From assembly GCA_900544475.1 (NCBI GenBank), contig UQVU01000017.1, forward strand, positions 1 through 21,321: a stretch of 21,321 nt of DNA, read 5' to 3'. The stretch comes from an uncultured Butyricicoccus sp. (GTDB taxonomy: Bacteria; Bacillota; Clostridia; Oscillospirales; Butyricicoccaceae). Under the pieces are notes generated by a model that worked only from the letters and a program-made list of their open reading frames with translations, was not told the DNA's origin and made no database searches. This document shows, one piece after another, positions 1-8,642 of this stretch (position 1 is its first letter; each line of letters opens with the position of its first letter). Both the position numbers and the translations under genes were made by a program.

Positions 1-90
1 AACGATGCTTCAGAAACGGTATGAAAAATTCCGCAAAGTCGGAGTTTTCAGAACAATAAATCAAGATCAAAATGAAGGAGTGTAACCCCA

Positions 91-315
91 ATGTTTGAAA
101 AGGTATGCGAAATCCTCGCTGACAAGTTCGACGCTGATGCTTCCACCATGACCATGGACACCAAGGTCAAGGAGGATCTGAACGCTGACTCTCTGGACGT
201 AGTTGAGCTGATGATGGACCTCGAGGAGAACTTCGGCGTCACCATCGAGGACGAGGAAGCTGCTAAGATGAGCACCATCGGTGACATCGTAAACTACATC
301 GAAGCACATCAGTAA
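91..315 (+). CDS. acpP: Acyl carrier protein
   Basis: A 74-residue acidic protein carrying growing acyl chains on a 4'-phosphopantetheine arm during type II fatty-acid synthesis in the cytosol. The DSL motif places the modified serine at Ser34, in the context NADSLDVVELMMDLEENFGV, which is diagnostic of AcpP; length is typical of the family. The ATG is preceded by GAAGGAG at 74-80. A strong terminator follows at 345-390, so it is a single gene or the last gene of an operon entering from the left. The first 90 bases hold no complete gene, only a short frame open from the edge that I cannot assign. AcpP often lies beside plsX or fab genes, which would be outside the window. Identification is secure. 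Confidence 0.97.
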   Translation: MFEKVCEILADKFDADASTMTMDTKVKEDLNADSLDVVELMMDLEENFGVTIEDEEAAKMSTIGDIVNYIEAHQ

Positions 316-328
316 TTTTTTACTGAAC

Positions 329-390
329 CGTATCGCATGATACGAAAAGGCTCTGCGCCGCCCGTAACAGGGAAGCGCAGAGCCTTTTTT
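329..390. terminator. Bidirectional terminator between acpP and yjbQ
   Basis: A small hairpin (CGTATC, loop gcat, GATACG, 329-344) is followed by a perfect 14-bp stem, AAAAGGCTCTGCGC at 345-358 paired with GCGCAGAGCCTTTT at 375-388, ending in a run of T. It lies between the convergent ends of acpP and yjbQ. The plus-strand T-run is longer; the minus strand also has four Ts after the stem, so it probably serves both. Confidence 0.9.
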
Positions 391-409
391 CTGCTTTTCG
401 ATGAAGTTT

Positions 410-862
410 TTACTCACCCATGACCTGAAAAACGACATCGCGGGTGCGGTCGCGCGTATCGCACTCGACGAGCGTCAGGTTCTGCCACGGACCGATTGTA
501 ATCTCGCCGTTGACGAACGGGATAACGATGAACGGGCTGAGCAGCGCCGCCTTGATGTGCGACGAGCCGTTGTCGTCATGCCACGTGTCATGGTGGTGGT
601 AATAGATAACGCGGCCGTTCTCATCGCGGTAGGGCGAAAAAACGTCCATCGCCGCCTTGAGGTCGTGGTAGACCATGCCCGGCTCAAATTCGAGCGTTGT
701 CAGACCTGCAACGCCGCCGGTCGTAAAGCCGGTGATCGTGCCGGACTTCATGCCGGTGTTGCGACAGGCGTTCTGTACCGCAGCGCGGAAATCGTCGGTG
801 ATGTCGATCATGCCCATGTGCGCTTTGGTGCGGTAGGTTTTGGTTTCGGTATAAACAGCCAT
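410..862 (-). CDS. yjbQ: YjbQ / UPF0047 family protein
   Basis: A 150-residue cytosolic protein of the UPF0047/YjbQ family, whose members have been linked to a secondary thiamine-phosphate synthase activity; the true role here is unknown. Family signatures seen are the TTGGVAGLTTLEFEPG stretch (about 48-63), the histidine-rich YYHHHDTWHDDNGSSHIKAAL segment around 87-107 that forms the presumed metal/substrate site, and the GPWQNLTLVECD block near the end. I chose the ATG at 862 because GGAGAG lies just upstream; an in-frame TTG five codons earlier would put that ribosome binding site inside the gene. It starts 44 bp after the rmlA stop and is probably cotranscribed with it. Classical members have HTTA where this has GLTT, a variant I believe is common in one clade. 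Confidence 0.88.
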   Translation of the reverse strand: MAVYTETKTYRTKAHMGMIDITDDFRAAVQNACRNTGMKSGTITGFTTGGVAGLTTLEFEPGMVYHDLKAAMDVFSPYRDENGRVIYYHHHDTWHDDNGSSHIKAALLSPFIVIPFVNGEITIGPWQNLTLVECDTRDRTRDVVFQVMGE

Positions 863-906
863 CCTGTATCTCTCCAATCGGGTTGAATTACGCTTTTATG
901 TTCCTG

Positions 907-1764
907 TTACAGGCACTCCAGATAGCGGCCGTAGAGCGTTTTGTCCAGCTCTGCTGCGTGGCGCAGCACGGTTTTCTGGTCGATGTAGCCGCGGCGGTAG
1001 GCGATTTCCTCCGGGCAGGCGATGTAGCGGCCGGTCTGGTCCTGTACGCGCTTGACCTCCTGCGCGGAATAGAGCAGGCTGTCCGCCGTGCCGGCATCAA
1101 GCCAGACGAAATCCCGGTCGAGCTTGACCACGTGGAGTTGACCGCGGCGCATATATTCGATGTTGACGTCGGTGATTTCCAGCTCACCGCGTGCGGACGG
1201 CTCGAGATTGCGAGCGATGTCCACAACGCTGTTATCATAGAAGTACAGACCGGGGATAATGTAGTTGGATTTCGGATAACGCGGCTTTTCCTCGATGGAT
1301 ACCGCACGGCCTTCGTTGTCAAACTCGACTACGCCGAACGCACGGGGGTCGTCCACGTAGTAGCCGAATACGCAGGCGCCGTCCGGACGCTGCAGCGCCT
1401 TGTTCAGATAGCCGCCGAACTTAGGCGAATAGAAGATATTGTCGCCCAAAACGAGGCAGACGTCGTCGTTTCCGATGAACTGCGAGCCGATCAGCAGGGC
1501 GTCCGCGATGCCGCGTGCGACTTCCTGCACCTCATAGGTGATGTTGACGCCGAGGCGGCCGCCCGAACCGAGCAGACGGTAGAACGGGCCTTCTTCTCCG
1601 GGCGGAATGATGATCAGAATATCCCGGATGCCGGCTTCGAGGAGCACAGCGAGGGGATAATAAATCATCGGTTTATCGTAGACCGGCAGCAGCGGCTTGC
1701 ACACCGGGCGCGTCATGGGGTAAAGACGAGAGCCTTTTCCTGCGGCAAGAATAATACCTTTCAT
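907..1764 (-). CDS. rmlA: Glucose-1-phosphate thymidylyltransferase
   Basis: A 285-residue enzyme making dTDP-glucose from glucose-1-phosphate and dTTP, the first step of dTDP-L-rhamnose synthesis. The N-terminal nucleotide-binding signature MKGIILAAGKGSRLYP is followed by TRPVCKPLLPVYDKPMIYYP, the sugar-binding VLGDNIFY, the FGVVEFD and EEKPRYPKSNY segments, and WLDAGTADSLL near residue 225, all characteristic of RmlA/RfbA. Length matches the family (about 285-295). GAGGA precedes the ATG and a consensus -10 promoter lies upstream at 1801-1829. No rmlB, rmlC or rmlD is present in the window; the next gene is yjbQ. The product should feed rhamnose-containing cell-wall or capsule polymers. Confidence 0.96.
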   Translation of the reverse strand: MKGIILAAGKGSRLYPMTRPVCKPLLPVYDKPMIYYPLAVLLEAGIRDILIIIPPGEEGPFYRLLGSGGRLGVNITYEVQEVARGIADALLIGSQFIGNDDVCLVLGDNIFYSPKFGGYLNKALQRPDGACVFGYYVDDPRAFGVVEFDNEGRAVSIEEKPRYPKSNYIIPGLYFYDNSVVDIARNLEPSARGELEITDVNIEYMRRGQLHVVKLDRDFVWLDAGTADSLLYSAQEVKRVQDQTGRYIACPEEIAYRRGYIDQKTVLRHAAELDKTLYGRYLECL

Positions 1765-1800
1765 GTTATTTCCTCATCATTCATAAATTACTGCACACAC

Positions 1801-1829
1801 ATTATAGCATATACCGCTGGGGATTTCTA
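1801..1829 (-). promoter_or_regulatory. Promoter of rmlA-yjbQ
   Basis: Read on the minus strand: TAGAAA (1824-1829), 17 bp, then TATAAT (1801-1806), about 37 bp upstream of the rmlA start. The -10 is perfect and the -35 matches 4 of 6. The typA promoter uses the same TAGAAA-17-TATAAT arrangement, diverging from this one. Confidence 0.75.
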
Positions 1830-1962
1830 CATTCCGCGCATATTTTTTGCAGAAAAGGGGGGAGGGGACCCCGATGCGGTCAAACAGGGAAACCTGTGCC
1901 GCAGACGCCAAAATTGACAGAATTTCGCGCGTAAACAGCCATAATTTTGACGATAAAACAGG

Positions 1963-1991
1963 TAGAAATGAAGCGAAAAAACAGGTATAAT
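1963..1991 (+). promoter_or_regulatory. Promoter of typA-ridA
   Basis: TAGAAA (1963-1968), 17-bp spacer, TATAAT (1986-1991), giving a predicted start near 1998 and a leader of about 36 nt before the typA ATG. A TTGACG at 1947-1952 is too far from the -10 to serve as its -35. Confidence 0.72.
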
Positions 1992-2033
1992 AGATGCTGT
2001 ACGAAAATGACCTTTAATAATGGAGGAATATAT

Positions 2034-3860
2034 ATGATCCGAAACGATTTACGCAACATCGCCATCATTGCGCACGTTGACCACGGCAAGACTACCCTGG
2101 TCGATCAGATGCTCAAGCAGGCAGGTGCGTTCCGTGAAAATCAGGTAGTCGAAGAGCGCGTCATGGACTCGGGCGATATCGAGCGTGAGCGCGGCATCAC
2201 CATTCTTGCGAAGAACACTTCTGTTCACTACAAGGGCGTCAAGATCAACATCGTTGACACCCCGGGCCACGCCGACTTCTCCGGCGAGGTCGAGCGTATC
2301 CTCAAGATGGTTGACGGCGTTGTTCTGCTGGTTGACGCGGCGGAAGGCCCGATGCCGCAGACCCGTTTCGTTCTTCAGAAGGCACTTGAGTTCGGTCATA
2401 AGATTATCATCGCCATCAACAAGATCGACCGTCCGGACGCTCGTCTGAACGAGATCGGCGACGAGGTTCTTGAACTGCTGCTCAACCTCGACGCAACCGA
2501 CGAGCAGCTCGACAGCCCGATCGTTTACTGCTCCGGCCGTGCAGGCACCGCTTCCATGTCCCCGAACGTAGAGGGCAAGGACCTGACCCCGCTGTTCGAG
2601 CAGATTCTCGAGCACATCCCGGCGCCGCACGTTGACACCGAGGGTCCGACCCAGATGCTCGTTTCCTCTATCGACTATAACGAATATGTCGGCCGCATCG
2701 GCATCGGCCGTATCGAGCGCGGCTCGCTCAAGGTAGGCCAGCAGGTCACTGTCTGCGACTACCACGGCGCGACCAAGCCGTACAACGCCAAGCTCGTTAC
2801 CCTGTACACCATCGAGGAGTTGGGCCGTCAGCCGGTTGACGAGGCAAAGGCCGGCGAGATCGTCTGCTTCTCCGGTATCGAGAACGTCACCATCGGCGAG
2901 ACCCTGTGCGACCCGGAGCACGTTGAGGCTCTGCCGTTCGTCAAGATTTCCGAGCCGACCGTTGAGATGACCTTCATGGTCAACGACTCTCCGTTCGCCG
3001 GTAAGGAGGGCAAGTTTGTTACCTCCCGACACCTGCGCGAGCGTCTGTTCCGCGAGCTGCTCAAGGACGTTTCCCTGCGCGTCAACGAAACCGACACCAC
3101 CGATGCGTTCCGTGTCTGCGGCCGCGGCGAGATGCACCTGTCCATCCTGATCGAGAACCTGCGCCGCGAAGGCTATGAGTTCCAGGTCGGCGCACCGAAG
3201 GCTCTGCTCAAGGAGATCGACGGCAAGACCTGCGAGCCGATGGAGCGCATGATCGCGGACGTTCCGGCGGATGCTGTCGGCGCTATCATGGAGAAGATGG
3301 GCTCCCGCAAGGGCGAGCTGGTTTCCATGAACCCGAAGGGCGCAGACCGTATGCGTCTTGAGTTTATCATCCCGGCGCGCGGTCTGTTCGGCTACCGCAC
3401 CGAGTTCCTGACCGATACCAAGGGCGAGGGCGTTCTTTCTTCGGTATTCTATAACTATCAGCCGTACAAGGGCGATATTCAGAAGCGCACCACCGGCTCT
3501 CTGGTCGCATTCGAGACCGGCGAGGCTGTCGGCTACGGCCTGTTCAACGCGCAGGAGCGCGGCCCGCTGTTCATCGGCCCCGGCACGCAGGTTTACGAAG
3601 GCATGATCATCGGCGAGAATCCGCGCGGCGAAGACATGGCTGTCAACGTCTGCAAGAAGAAGCAGCTGACCAATATGCGTGCTTCCGGTTCGGATGACGC
3701 ACTGCGCCTCATTCCGCCGCGTCAGATGTCCATCGAGGCGGCTCTCGAGTTCATCTCTGACGACGAGCTGCTCGAAATCACTCCGAAGAGCATCCGCATG
3801 CGCAAGCGCATTCTGTCAAACACCGAACGCCTCAAGAAGGTCAAGGGCGGCAAGAAATAA
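2034..3860 (+). CDS. typA: Ribosome-associated GTPase TypA/BipA
   Basis: A 608-residue translational GTPase of the EF-G-like superfamily that binds the ribosome and supports 50S assembly and stress adaptation. The GTPase domain (about 5-195) shows G1 [10 protein letters not shown] at 13-22, the switch segment [12 protein letters not shown]3 DTPGHADF and G4 NKID. It is followed by a beta-barrel domain, EF-G-like domains III and V, and the TypA-specific C-terminal domain containing FNYQPYKG-like and [10 protein letters not shown] segments; the last is a TypA hallmark. The start at 2034 is fixed by GGAGG at 2022-2026 and by the [18 protein letters not shown] beginning; the frame stays open upstream but that extension crosses the promoter. 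ridA follows 48 bp later without a terminator. Confidence 0.97.
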   Translation: MIRNDLRNIAIIAHVDHGKTTLVDQMLKQAGAFRENQVVEERVMDSGDIERERGITILAKNTSVHYKGVKINIVDTPGHADFSGEVERILKMVDGVVLLVDAAEGPMPQTRFVLQKALEFGHKIIIAINKIDRPDARLNEIGDEVLELLLNLDATDEQLDSPIVYCSGRAGTASMSPNVEGKDLTPLFEQILEHIPAPHVDTEGPTQMLVSSIDYNEYVGRIGIGRIERGSLKVGQQVTVCDYHGATKPYNAKLVTLYTIEELGRQPVDEAKAGEIVCFSGIENVTIGETLCDPEHVEALPFVKISEPTVEMTFMVNDSPFAGKEGKFVTSRHLRERLFRELLKDVSLRVNETDTTDAFRVCGRGEMHLSILIENLRREGYEFQVGAPKALLKEIDGKTCEPMERMIADVPADAVGAIMEKMGSRKGELVSMNPKGADRMRLEFIIPARGLFGYRTEFLTDTKGEGVLSSVFYNYQPYKGDIQKRTTGSLVAFETGEAVGYGLFNAQERGPLFIGPGTQVYEGMIIGENPRGEDMAVNVCKKKQLTNMRASGSDDALRLIPPRQMSIEAALEFISDDELLEITPKSIRMRKRILSNTERLKKVKGGKK

Positions 3861-3908
3861 TTTAATCTCGTATTCAAAAATAAAAGATACAAAAGGAGAA
3901 CCATTATT

Positions 3909-4295
3909 ATGGCTATCAAGGAAGTCCTTCACACCGATCTCGCACCGGCAGCTGTAGGCCCGTACTCTCAGGCAATCGCGGCTAACGGCGTTATCTACAC
4001 CTCCGGTCAGGTTCCGATCGACCCGTCTACCGGCAAGATCGAGGCAACCACCATCGAGGAGCAGACCGAGCAGGTCATGAAGAACCTTCAGTACGTTCTA
4101 GCACAGGGCGGCGTTTCCTTCGACCGCGTTGTCAAGACCACCTGCTTCCTGGCCGACATCAAGGATTTCGCAGCTTTCAACGGCGTTTACGCAAAGTATT
4201 TCCCGGAACATGCTCCGGCTCGTTCCTGCGTACAGGTCGCTGCCCTTCCGCTCGGCGCTAAGGTCGAGGTTGAGGTCGTAGCTGTTCAGGGCTGA
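3909..4295 (+). CDS. ridA: RidA family reactive enamine/imine deaminase
   Basis: A 128-residue cytosolic protein of the YjgF/YER057c/UK114 family, which hydrolyses reactive 2-aminoacrylate-type enamines and imines released by PLP enzymes and so protects transaminases such as IlvE. The key arginine is Arg105 (HAPARSCVQV) and the glutamate Glu120 lies in KVEVEVVA, both at the positions usual in active RidA; the SGQVPIDP and GPYSQAI segments are also typical. AAAGGAGAA precedes the ATG. It is the second gene after typA and is closed by a strong terminator. Length and motifs fit a functional deaminase rather than a divergent subfamily. Confidence 0.95.
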   Translation: MAIKEVLHTDLAPAAVGPYSQAIAANGVIYTSGQVPIDPSTGKIEATTIEEQTEQVMKNLQYVLAQGGVSFDRVVKTTCFLADIKDFAAFNGVYAKYFPEHAPARSCVQVAALPLGAKVEVEVVAVQG

Positions 4296-4334
4296 GTTCC
4301 TGCTTCCGTTTGAACGGAAAAACGATCAACTGTC

Positions 4335-4370
4335 AAAAAGCCGCAGCGCATTTTCAGCCGCGGCTTTTTT
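4335..4370 (+). terminator. Terminator after ridA
   Basis: A perfect stem, AAAAAGCCGC (4335-4344) with GCGGCTTTTT (4360-4369), closes a 15-nt loop and runs into Ts. Only 31 bp separate it from the next ATG, leaving little room for a separate promoter, so the downstream GH13 gene may depend on readthrough. Confidence 0.92.
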
Positions 4371-4401
4371 GCTGCTTTGAACAGGGGAGGAGGAGAGAAA
4401 A

Positions 4402-6513
4402 ATGATGAATATCGAGCCATGCTGCGGCAGAACGCTGCACTGCGGTGCACGGACCATGAACGCCACGAATGTCATCGAAGGCTTTTCCGTGCGTCCGGGC
4501 CTTTTCCTGACCAACGGCGCGGTCGTCGTGCCGGGCGGCGTCAGCTTCACCATTCACTCGGTCGGCGCGACAAGCTGCGAGCTCTGTCTGTTCCGCCGTA
4601 CAGAGCAGGAGCCCTATGCCGTGCTGCCGTTTCCCGAGCAGTTCCGCATCGGTAATACGTGGTCGATGATCGTGTTCGGCCTCGACATCACCGAGTTTGA
4701 ATACGCCTACCGCATGGACGGCCCGTATGACCCGGCACGCGGCCTGCTGTTCGACAAGGAGAAATTCCTGCTCGACCCGTATGCACGCGCTGTGACCGGC
4801 CAGAGCCGCTGGGGCGTGCGTCCGGCCAAGGACAGCTCCTACCATGCGCGTGTGGTCGAAGATGTATTCGACTGGGGCGATTTCGAGGACACACACGTGC
4901 CGTTTCAGGACATGGTGATTTACGAAATGCACGTGCGCGGTTTTACCATGCACGAAAGCTCGCACGTGGAGCACCCCGGCACGTTTGCCGGCCTGATGGA
5001 GAAACTGCCGTACCTCAAGGAGCTGGGCGTTAACGCAGTTGAGCTGATGCCGGTTTTCGAGTTCGACGAACTGGCAGACGAACGCGTGATTGACGGCAGG
5101 CAGCTCATCAATTACTGGGGCTATAACACGGTCTGTTATTTTGCGCCGAACACCGGCTATACGGCGGCTATCGAGTACAACCGCGAGGGAACCGAGCTGA
5201 AAACCCTGATACGCACGCTGAACGCCAACGGGATCGAGGTCATTCTGGACGTTGTTTTCAACCACACCGCTGAGGGCAACGAACACGGCCCGTGCTTTTC
5301 CTTCAAGGGTATAGACAACAATATCTACTACATGCTGACCCCGGACGGCAAATATTACAACTTTTCCGGCGTCGGCAACACGCTCAACTGTAATCACCCC
5401 ATGGTGCGGCAGTTCATTCTCGACTGCCTGCGCTACTGGGTCGTGGAATACCGCGTGGACGGCTTCCGCTTCGATCTCGCAAGTATTCTCGGTCGCGATG
5501 AGGACGGCGGCCCTCTGTCCGAGCCGCCGCTGCTCGAAAGCCTCGCGTTCGACCCCATTCTCGGCCGTGTCAAGCTGATTGCCGAAGCGTGGGACGCCGG
5601 CGGAATGTATCAGGTCGGCTCGTTCCCGTCGTGGAACCGCTGGGCGGAGTGGAACGGCAAATACCGTGATGATCTGCGGCGCTTCCTCAAGGGCGATGAC
5701 CGGCTGGCTCACGCCGCGATACAGCGCATCTGCGGCTCGCCTGACCTGTATCCGCCCGACAAGCGGCAGAACGCCTCGGTCAACTTCATCACCTGCCACG
5801 ACGGCTTCACACTTCACGACCTGTATGCGTACAATGAGAAGCACAACGAGGCCAACGGCTGGGACAACACCGACGGCGCGAACGACAACCACAGCTGGAA
5901 CTGCGGTGCGGAAGGGGAGACCGACAACACGCAGATCAACACGCTGCGCGACCGACTGCGAAAAAACGCCTTCGCTGTTCTGCTGTGCAGCCGCGGCGCT
6001 GCGATGTTCCTCGCGGGCGATGAGTTCGGTAACACGCAGTACGGAAACAACAACTCGTACTGTCAGGATAACGAGATTTCGTGGCTCGACTGGACGCAGC
6101 TCGAAGCCAATCGTGATATGTTCGAGTACGTGCGCAGCCTGATTGCCTTCCGTCAGGAACATCCTGTGCTGCGCGGTGCAACCGTCCCAGCGCACTGTGG
6201 CTGGCCGGACGTTTCGCTCCACAACCTCGGCCACAGCTGGAATGACGAGGTTCGCGACGATACCCGTCAAATCGGTGTGCTGTTTTCCGGCAGAAATGCC
6301 GACGATACGGCGGACGATCTGGTGTTTATCGCGGTCAACGCGCACTGGGAGCCGCACGAACAGCAGCTTCCCGAGCCGCCGGCAGGAATGCACTGGGTGC
6401 TGACGCTCCACACATCGGCGCAGAACGCTTTTGCGCCTGATATTCCCTTTGACGGGCATAAATTCAATCTTGATCCGCGCTCGGTTGCAGTCGTGACCGC
6501 AAAGGCAAATTAA
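4402..6513 (+). CDS. glgX: Glycogen debranching enzyme, GH13 isoamylase/GlgX type
   Basis: A 703-residue cytosolic glycoside hydrolase expected to cut alpha-1,6 branches of glycogen or limit dextrins. An N-terminal CBM48-like beta domain (about 28-135, ending in LLDPYARAVTG) leads into a GH13 barrel. The four conserved regions are visible: region I DVVFNH at 283-288, region II GFRFD with nucleophile Asp358, region III AEAWD with acid/base Glu395, and region IV TCHD with His466-Asp467. The C-terminal beta domain ends around 700. GGGGAGGAGGAGAG precedes two consecutive ATGs, and either could be used. No other glg gene is adjacent, so it stands alone between ridA and the etf operon. GlgX versus isoamylase substrate preference cannot be settled from sequence alone. 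Confidence 0.9.
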   Translation: MMNIEPCCGRTLHCGARTMNATNVIEGFSVRPGLFLTNGAVVVPGGVSFTIHSVGATSCELCLFRRTEQEPYAVLPFPEQFRIGNTWSMIVFGLDITEFEYAYRMDGPYDPARGLLFDKEKFLLDPYARAVTGQSRWGVRPAKDSSYHARVVEDVFDWGDFEDTHVPFQDMVIYEMHVRGFTMHESSHVEHPGTFAGLMEKLPYLKELGVNAVELMPVFEFDELADERVIDGRQLINYWGYNTVCYFAPNTGYTAAIEYNREGTELKTLIRTLNANGIEVILDVVFNHTAEGNEHGPCFSFKGIDNNIYYMLTPDGKYYNFSGVGNTLNCNHPMVRQFILDCLRYWVVEYRVDGFRFDLASILGRDEDGGPLSEPPLLESLAFDPILGRVKLIAEAWDAGGMYQVGSFPSWNRWAEWNGKYRDDLRRFLKGDDRLAHAAIQRICGSPDLYPPDKRQNASVNFITCHDGFTLHDLYAYNEKHNEANGWDNTDGANDNHSWNCGAEGETDNTQINTLRDRLRKNAFAVLLCSRGAAMFLAGDEFGNTQYGNNNSYCQDNEISWLDWTQLEANRDMFEYVRSLIAFRQEHPVLRGATVPAHCGWPDVSLHNLGHSWNDEVRDDTRQIGVLFSGRNADDTADDLVFIAVNAHWEPHEQQLPEPPAGMHWVLTLHTSAQNAFAPDIPFDGHKFNLDPRSVAVVTAKAN

Positions 6514-6553
6514 AAAACGATGCAGGCAGTGAAATCCACCGCCTGCATTTTTT
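6512..6553 (+). terminator. Terminator after glgX
   Basis: Stem ATGCAGGC (6520-6527) pairs with GCCTGCAT (6541-6548), extended inside by GTG/CAC, followed by six Ts. Confidence 0.9.
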
Positions 6554-6580
6554 CGTATCTGTTTATTTCAGCGCAAAAGA

Positions 6581-6613
6581 AAAGACCGCAGGAAAAGCCC
6601 TGCGGTCTTTTTT
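6581..6613. terminator. Terminator after etfA (bidirectional)
   Basis: AAAGACCGCAGG (6581-6592) pairs perfectly with CCTGCGGTCTTT (6599-6610), with a 6-nt loop, Ts on the plus side and As (Ts on the minus strand) on the other. It ends the minus-strand bcd-etfB-etfA operon and backs up the glgX terminator. Confidence 0.9.
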
Positions 6614-6683
6614 GATTCAGCATATTTTTGACAAGAAAGACCAAGCGCAACGAAGTTATGCGCCGGTATTTCGCAGTCAAAAA

Positions 6684-7799
6684 TTACTTAGCTTCCTTTG
6701 CAGCCTTGATTGCATCGATCATCATCGGAACAACCTTGAACAGGTCGCCGCAGATGCCGTAGTCAGCTACGTCGAAGATCGGAGCGGAATCAGACTTGTT
6801 GACAGCAACGATGCACTCGGAATCCTGCATGCCAGCCTTGTGCTGGATAGCGCCGGAAATGCCCAGAGCAACATACAGCTTCGGATGTACGGTCTTGCCG
6901 GTCTGACCAACCTGATGGTCAGCAGACAGCCAGCCGGAGTCGATTGCAGCACGGGAGCCGCCAACAACGCCGCCGAACAGGCCAGCCAGCTCTTCAGCCA
7001 GCTTGATGCCGGTCTCAACGTCCTTGGAGATACCACGGCCAACAGATACGACAACCTCAGCGCCGGTCAGGTCAACCAGCTCCTTAGCTTCCTTAACGAC
7101 CTCGAGAACCTTGGTCTTGATGTCAGCGTCGGACAGCTCGAAAGCAACCGGCTCAACGACTACTGCGTTAGCCTTAGCCTCGTTGTACTCGCCCTTCTTC
7201 AGAACGCCCGGACGAACGGTAGCCATCTGCGGACGGAAGCGCGGGCAGATAATGGTAGCCATCAGATGGCCGCCGAATGCCGGACGGGTCATCTTCAGGT
7301 TGCGGTCCTCACGGTTGAGAGCGTCCAGCTGAGCCTGCGGCAGGGTGGAAGCCTCCTGGAGGAATGCAGCGTACTTCTCAACGTCAACGTCGAGGTGGGT
7401 GCAGTCTGCGGTCAGACCGGTGTGCAGACGAGCTGCGCAGCGCGGGCCGAGGTCACGGCCGATGTTGGTAGCGGCGATCAGGAGGATCTCCGGCTTCTTG
7501 GCCATAACGGTGTCGCAGATAACCTTTGCGTAAGCATCGGTGGTGTAGGTATCGAGCAGATCGCTCTCGCAAACGAGAACCTTATCAGCGCCGTAAGCGC
7601 CCAGTTCCTTTGCCATGGAGTCAGCTACGCCCTTGCCGCCAAGCAGCAGGCCGCAGACCTCGGTGCCCATATCGTCAGCGAGCTTGCGCGCCTCAGAGAT
7701 CAGCTCCAGTACGGTCGGCTGCAGCTTGCCCTGACGCTGCTCACAGAATACCCATACGCCGGAAAAATCGGCGAGGTTGGTGTTATTGAAATCAGCCAT
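6684..7799 (-). CDS. etfA: Electron transfer flavoprotein, alpha subunit
   Basis: A 371-residue subunit of the heterodimeric flavoprotein that, with butyryl-CoA dehydrogenase, couples crotonyl-CoA reduction to ferredoxin reduction in butyrate-forming anaerobes (flavin-based electron bifurcation, family knowledge). The N-terminal adenine-nucleotide-like domain contains SGVWVFCEQ (13-21) and [21 protein letters not shown] (113-133). The FAD-binding C-terminal domain carries VSVGRGIS (251-258), [12 protein letters not shown] (295-306), [10 protein letters not shown] (315-324) and the closing ADYGICGD motif. It lacks an N-terminal ferredoxin domain. AAAGGAGAA precedes the start, 21 bp after the etfB stop, making it the last gene of the operon. 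Confidence 0.96.
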   Translation of the reverse strand: MADFNNTNLADFSGVWVFCEQRQGKLQPTVLELISEARKLADDMGTEVCGLLLGGKGVADSMAKELGAYGADKVLVCESDLLDTYTTDAYAKVICDTVMAKKPEILLIAATNIGRDLGPRCAARLHTGLTADCTHLDVDVEKYAAFLQEASTLPQAQLDALNREDRNLKMTRPAFGGHLMATIICPRFRPQMATVRPGVLKKGEYNEAKANAVVVEPVAFELSDADIKTKVLEVVKEAKELVDLTGAEVVVSVGRGISKDVETGIKLAEELAGLFGGVVGGSRAAIDSGWLSADHQVGQTGKTVHPKLYVALGISGAIQHKAGMQDSECIVAVNKSDSAPIFDVADYGICGDLFKVVPMMIDAIKAAKEAK

Positions 7800-7820
7800 T
7801 GTTCAGTTTTCTCCTTTCGA

Positions 7821-8621
7821 TCAGATAATGTGCTTCTTCAGCAGTTCAGCTGCCAGAGTCTCGCAGGTTGCCTTGTCAGCGCCTTCGAGCATCTTGCCCT
7901 GACCCTTCTGGGGAGGAGTGAAAGACTTGAAGATGTTGGTCGGAGAACCCTTCAGGCCGATGGTGGTCGGGTCGATCAGCGGATCGTCCTTGAGTGCGTT
8001 GTAGTCGAGTACGGAAACCGGCTTGGAGTAGCAGTCCATGATGCCGCCGAGAGACATATAACGCGGCGTGTTGAGCTCCTTGATGCAGGTCAGCAGGCAC
8101 GGGGTCTGGGTCTCGATGGTCATATGGCCGTCCTCGAGCATACGCTTAACGGTAACGGTGGTGCCGTCAACCTTGACGTCTGCTGCGTAGGAGATCTGCG
8201 GGATGTCCAGCTTCTCAGCGATCTGAGAGCCTACCTGAGCGGTATCGCCGTCGATTGCCTGACGGCCGCAGAATACGATGTCATCAGCGTCTACGCCGAT
8301 GTTCTTGATAGCAGCGGCGAGGATCTGAGAGGTTGCGAAGGTATCGGAACCGCCGAACTCACGGCCGGAAACCAGAACGCCTTCGTCAGCGCCCATCGCG
8401 ATCAGCTCGCGCAGCATGCCTTCTGCCGGGGGAGGACCCATGGTAACGACAACGACCTTGCAGCCGGAAGCGTCCTTGAGCTTGAGAGCGGCCTCAACTG
8501 CGTTCAGGTCGTCCGGGTTGATAATGGTTGCCATAGATGCACGGTTCAGGGTGCCGTCGGGATTGACTGCTACCTTGCCGGAGGTATCCGGAACCTGCTT
8601 TACACAAACGATTGCTTTCAT
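7821..8621 (-). CDS. etfB: Electron transfer flavoprotein, beta subunit
   Basis: A 266-residue partner of EtfA; in bifurcating Etfs this subunit binds the flavin that takes electrons from NADH. The N-terminus MKAIVCVKQVPDT, the DLNAVEAALKLKD segment (about 38-50), VVTMGPPPAEGMLRELIAMG and FCGRQAIDGDTAQVG are diagnostic of EtfB. The start has AAAAGGAGG just upstream, next to the bcd stop, so bcd and etfB are translated from one message. Length is normal for the clostridial family. Confidence 0.96.
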   Translation of the reverse strand: MKAIVCVKQVPDTSGKVAVNPDGTLNRASMATIINPDDLNAVEAALKLKDASGCKVVVVTMGPPPAEGMLRELIAMGADEGVLVSGREFGGSDTFATSQILAAAIKNIGVDADDIVFCGRQAIDGDTAQVGSQIAEKLDIPQISYAADVKVDGTTVTVKRMLEDGHMTIETQTPCLLTCIKELNTPRYMSLGGIMDCYSKPVSVLDYNALKDDPLIDPTTIGLKGSPTNIFKSFTPPQKGQGKMLEGADKATCETLAAELLKKHII

Positions 8622-8642
8622 AGTTCAGTTTTCCTCCTTTTC

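Noticed and set aside
1876..1902. Cobalamin or cyclic-di-GMP riboswitch
   Set aside because: The GAAA-capped hairpin vaguely recalls parts of these, but the conserved core sequences are absent and no promoter would transcribe it into a neighbouring gene.
4354..6459. Long minus-strand frame opposite glgX
   Set aside because: Shadow of a well-supported GH13 gene with all four catalytic regions on the plus strand.
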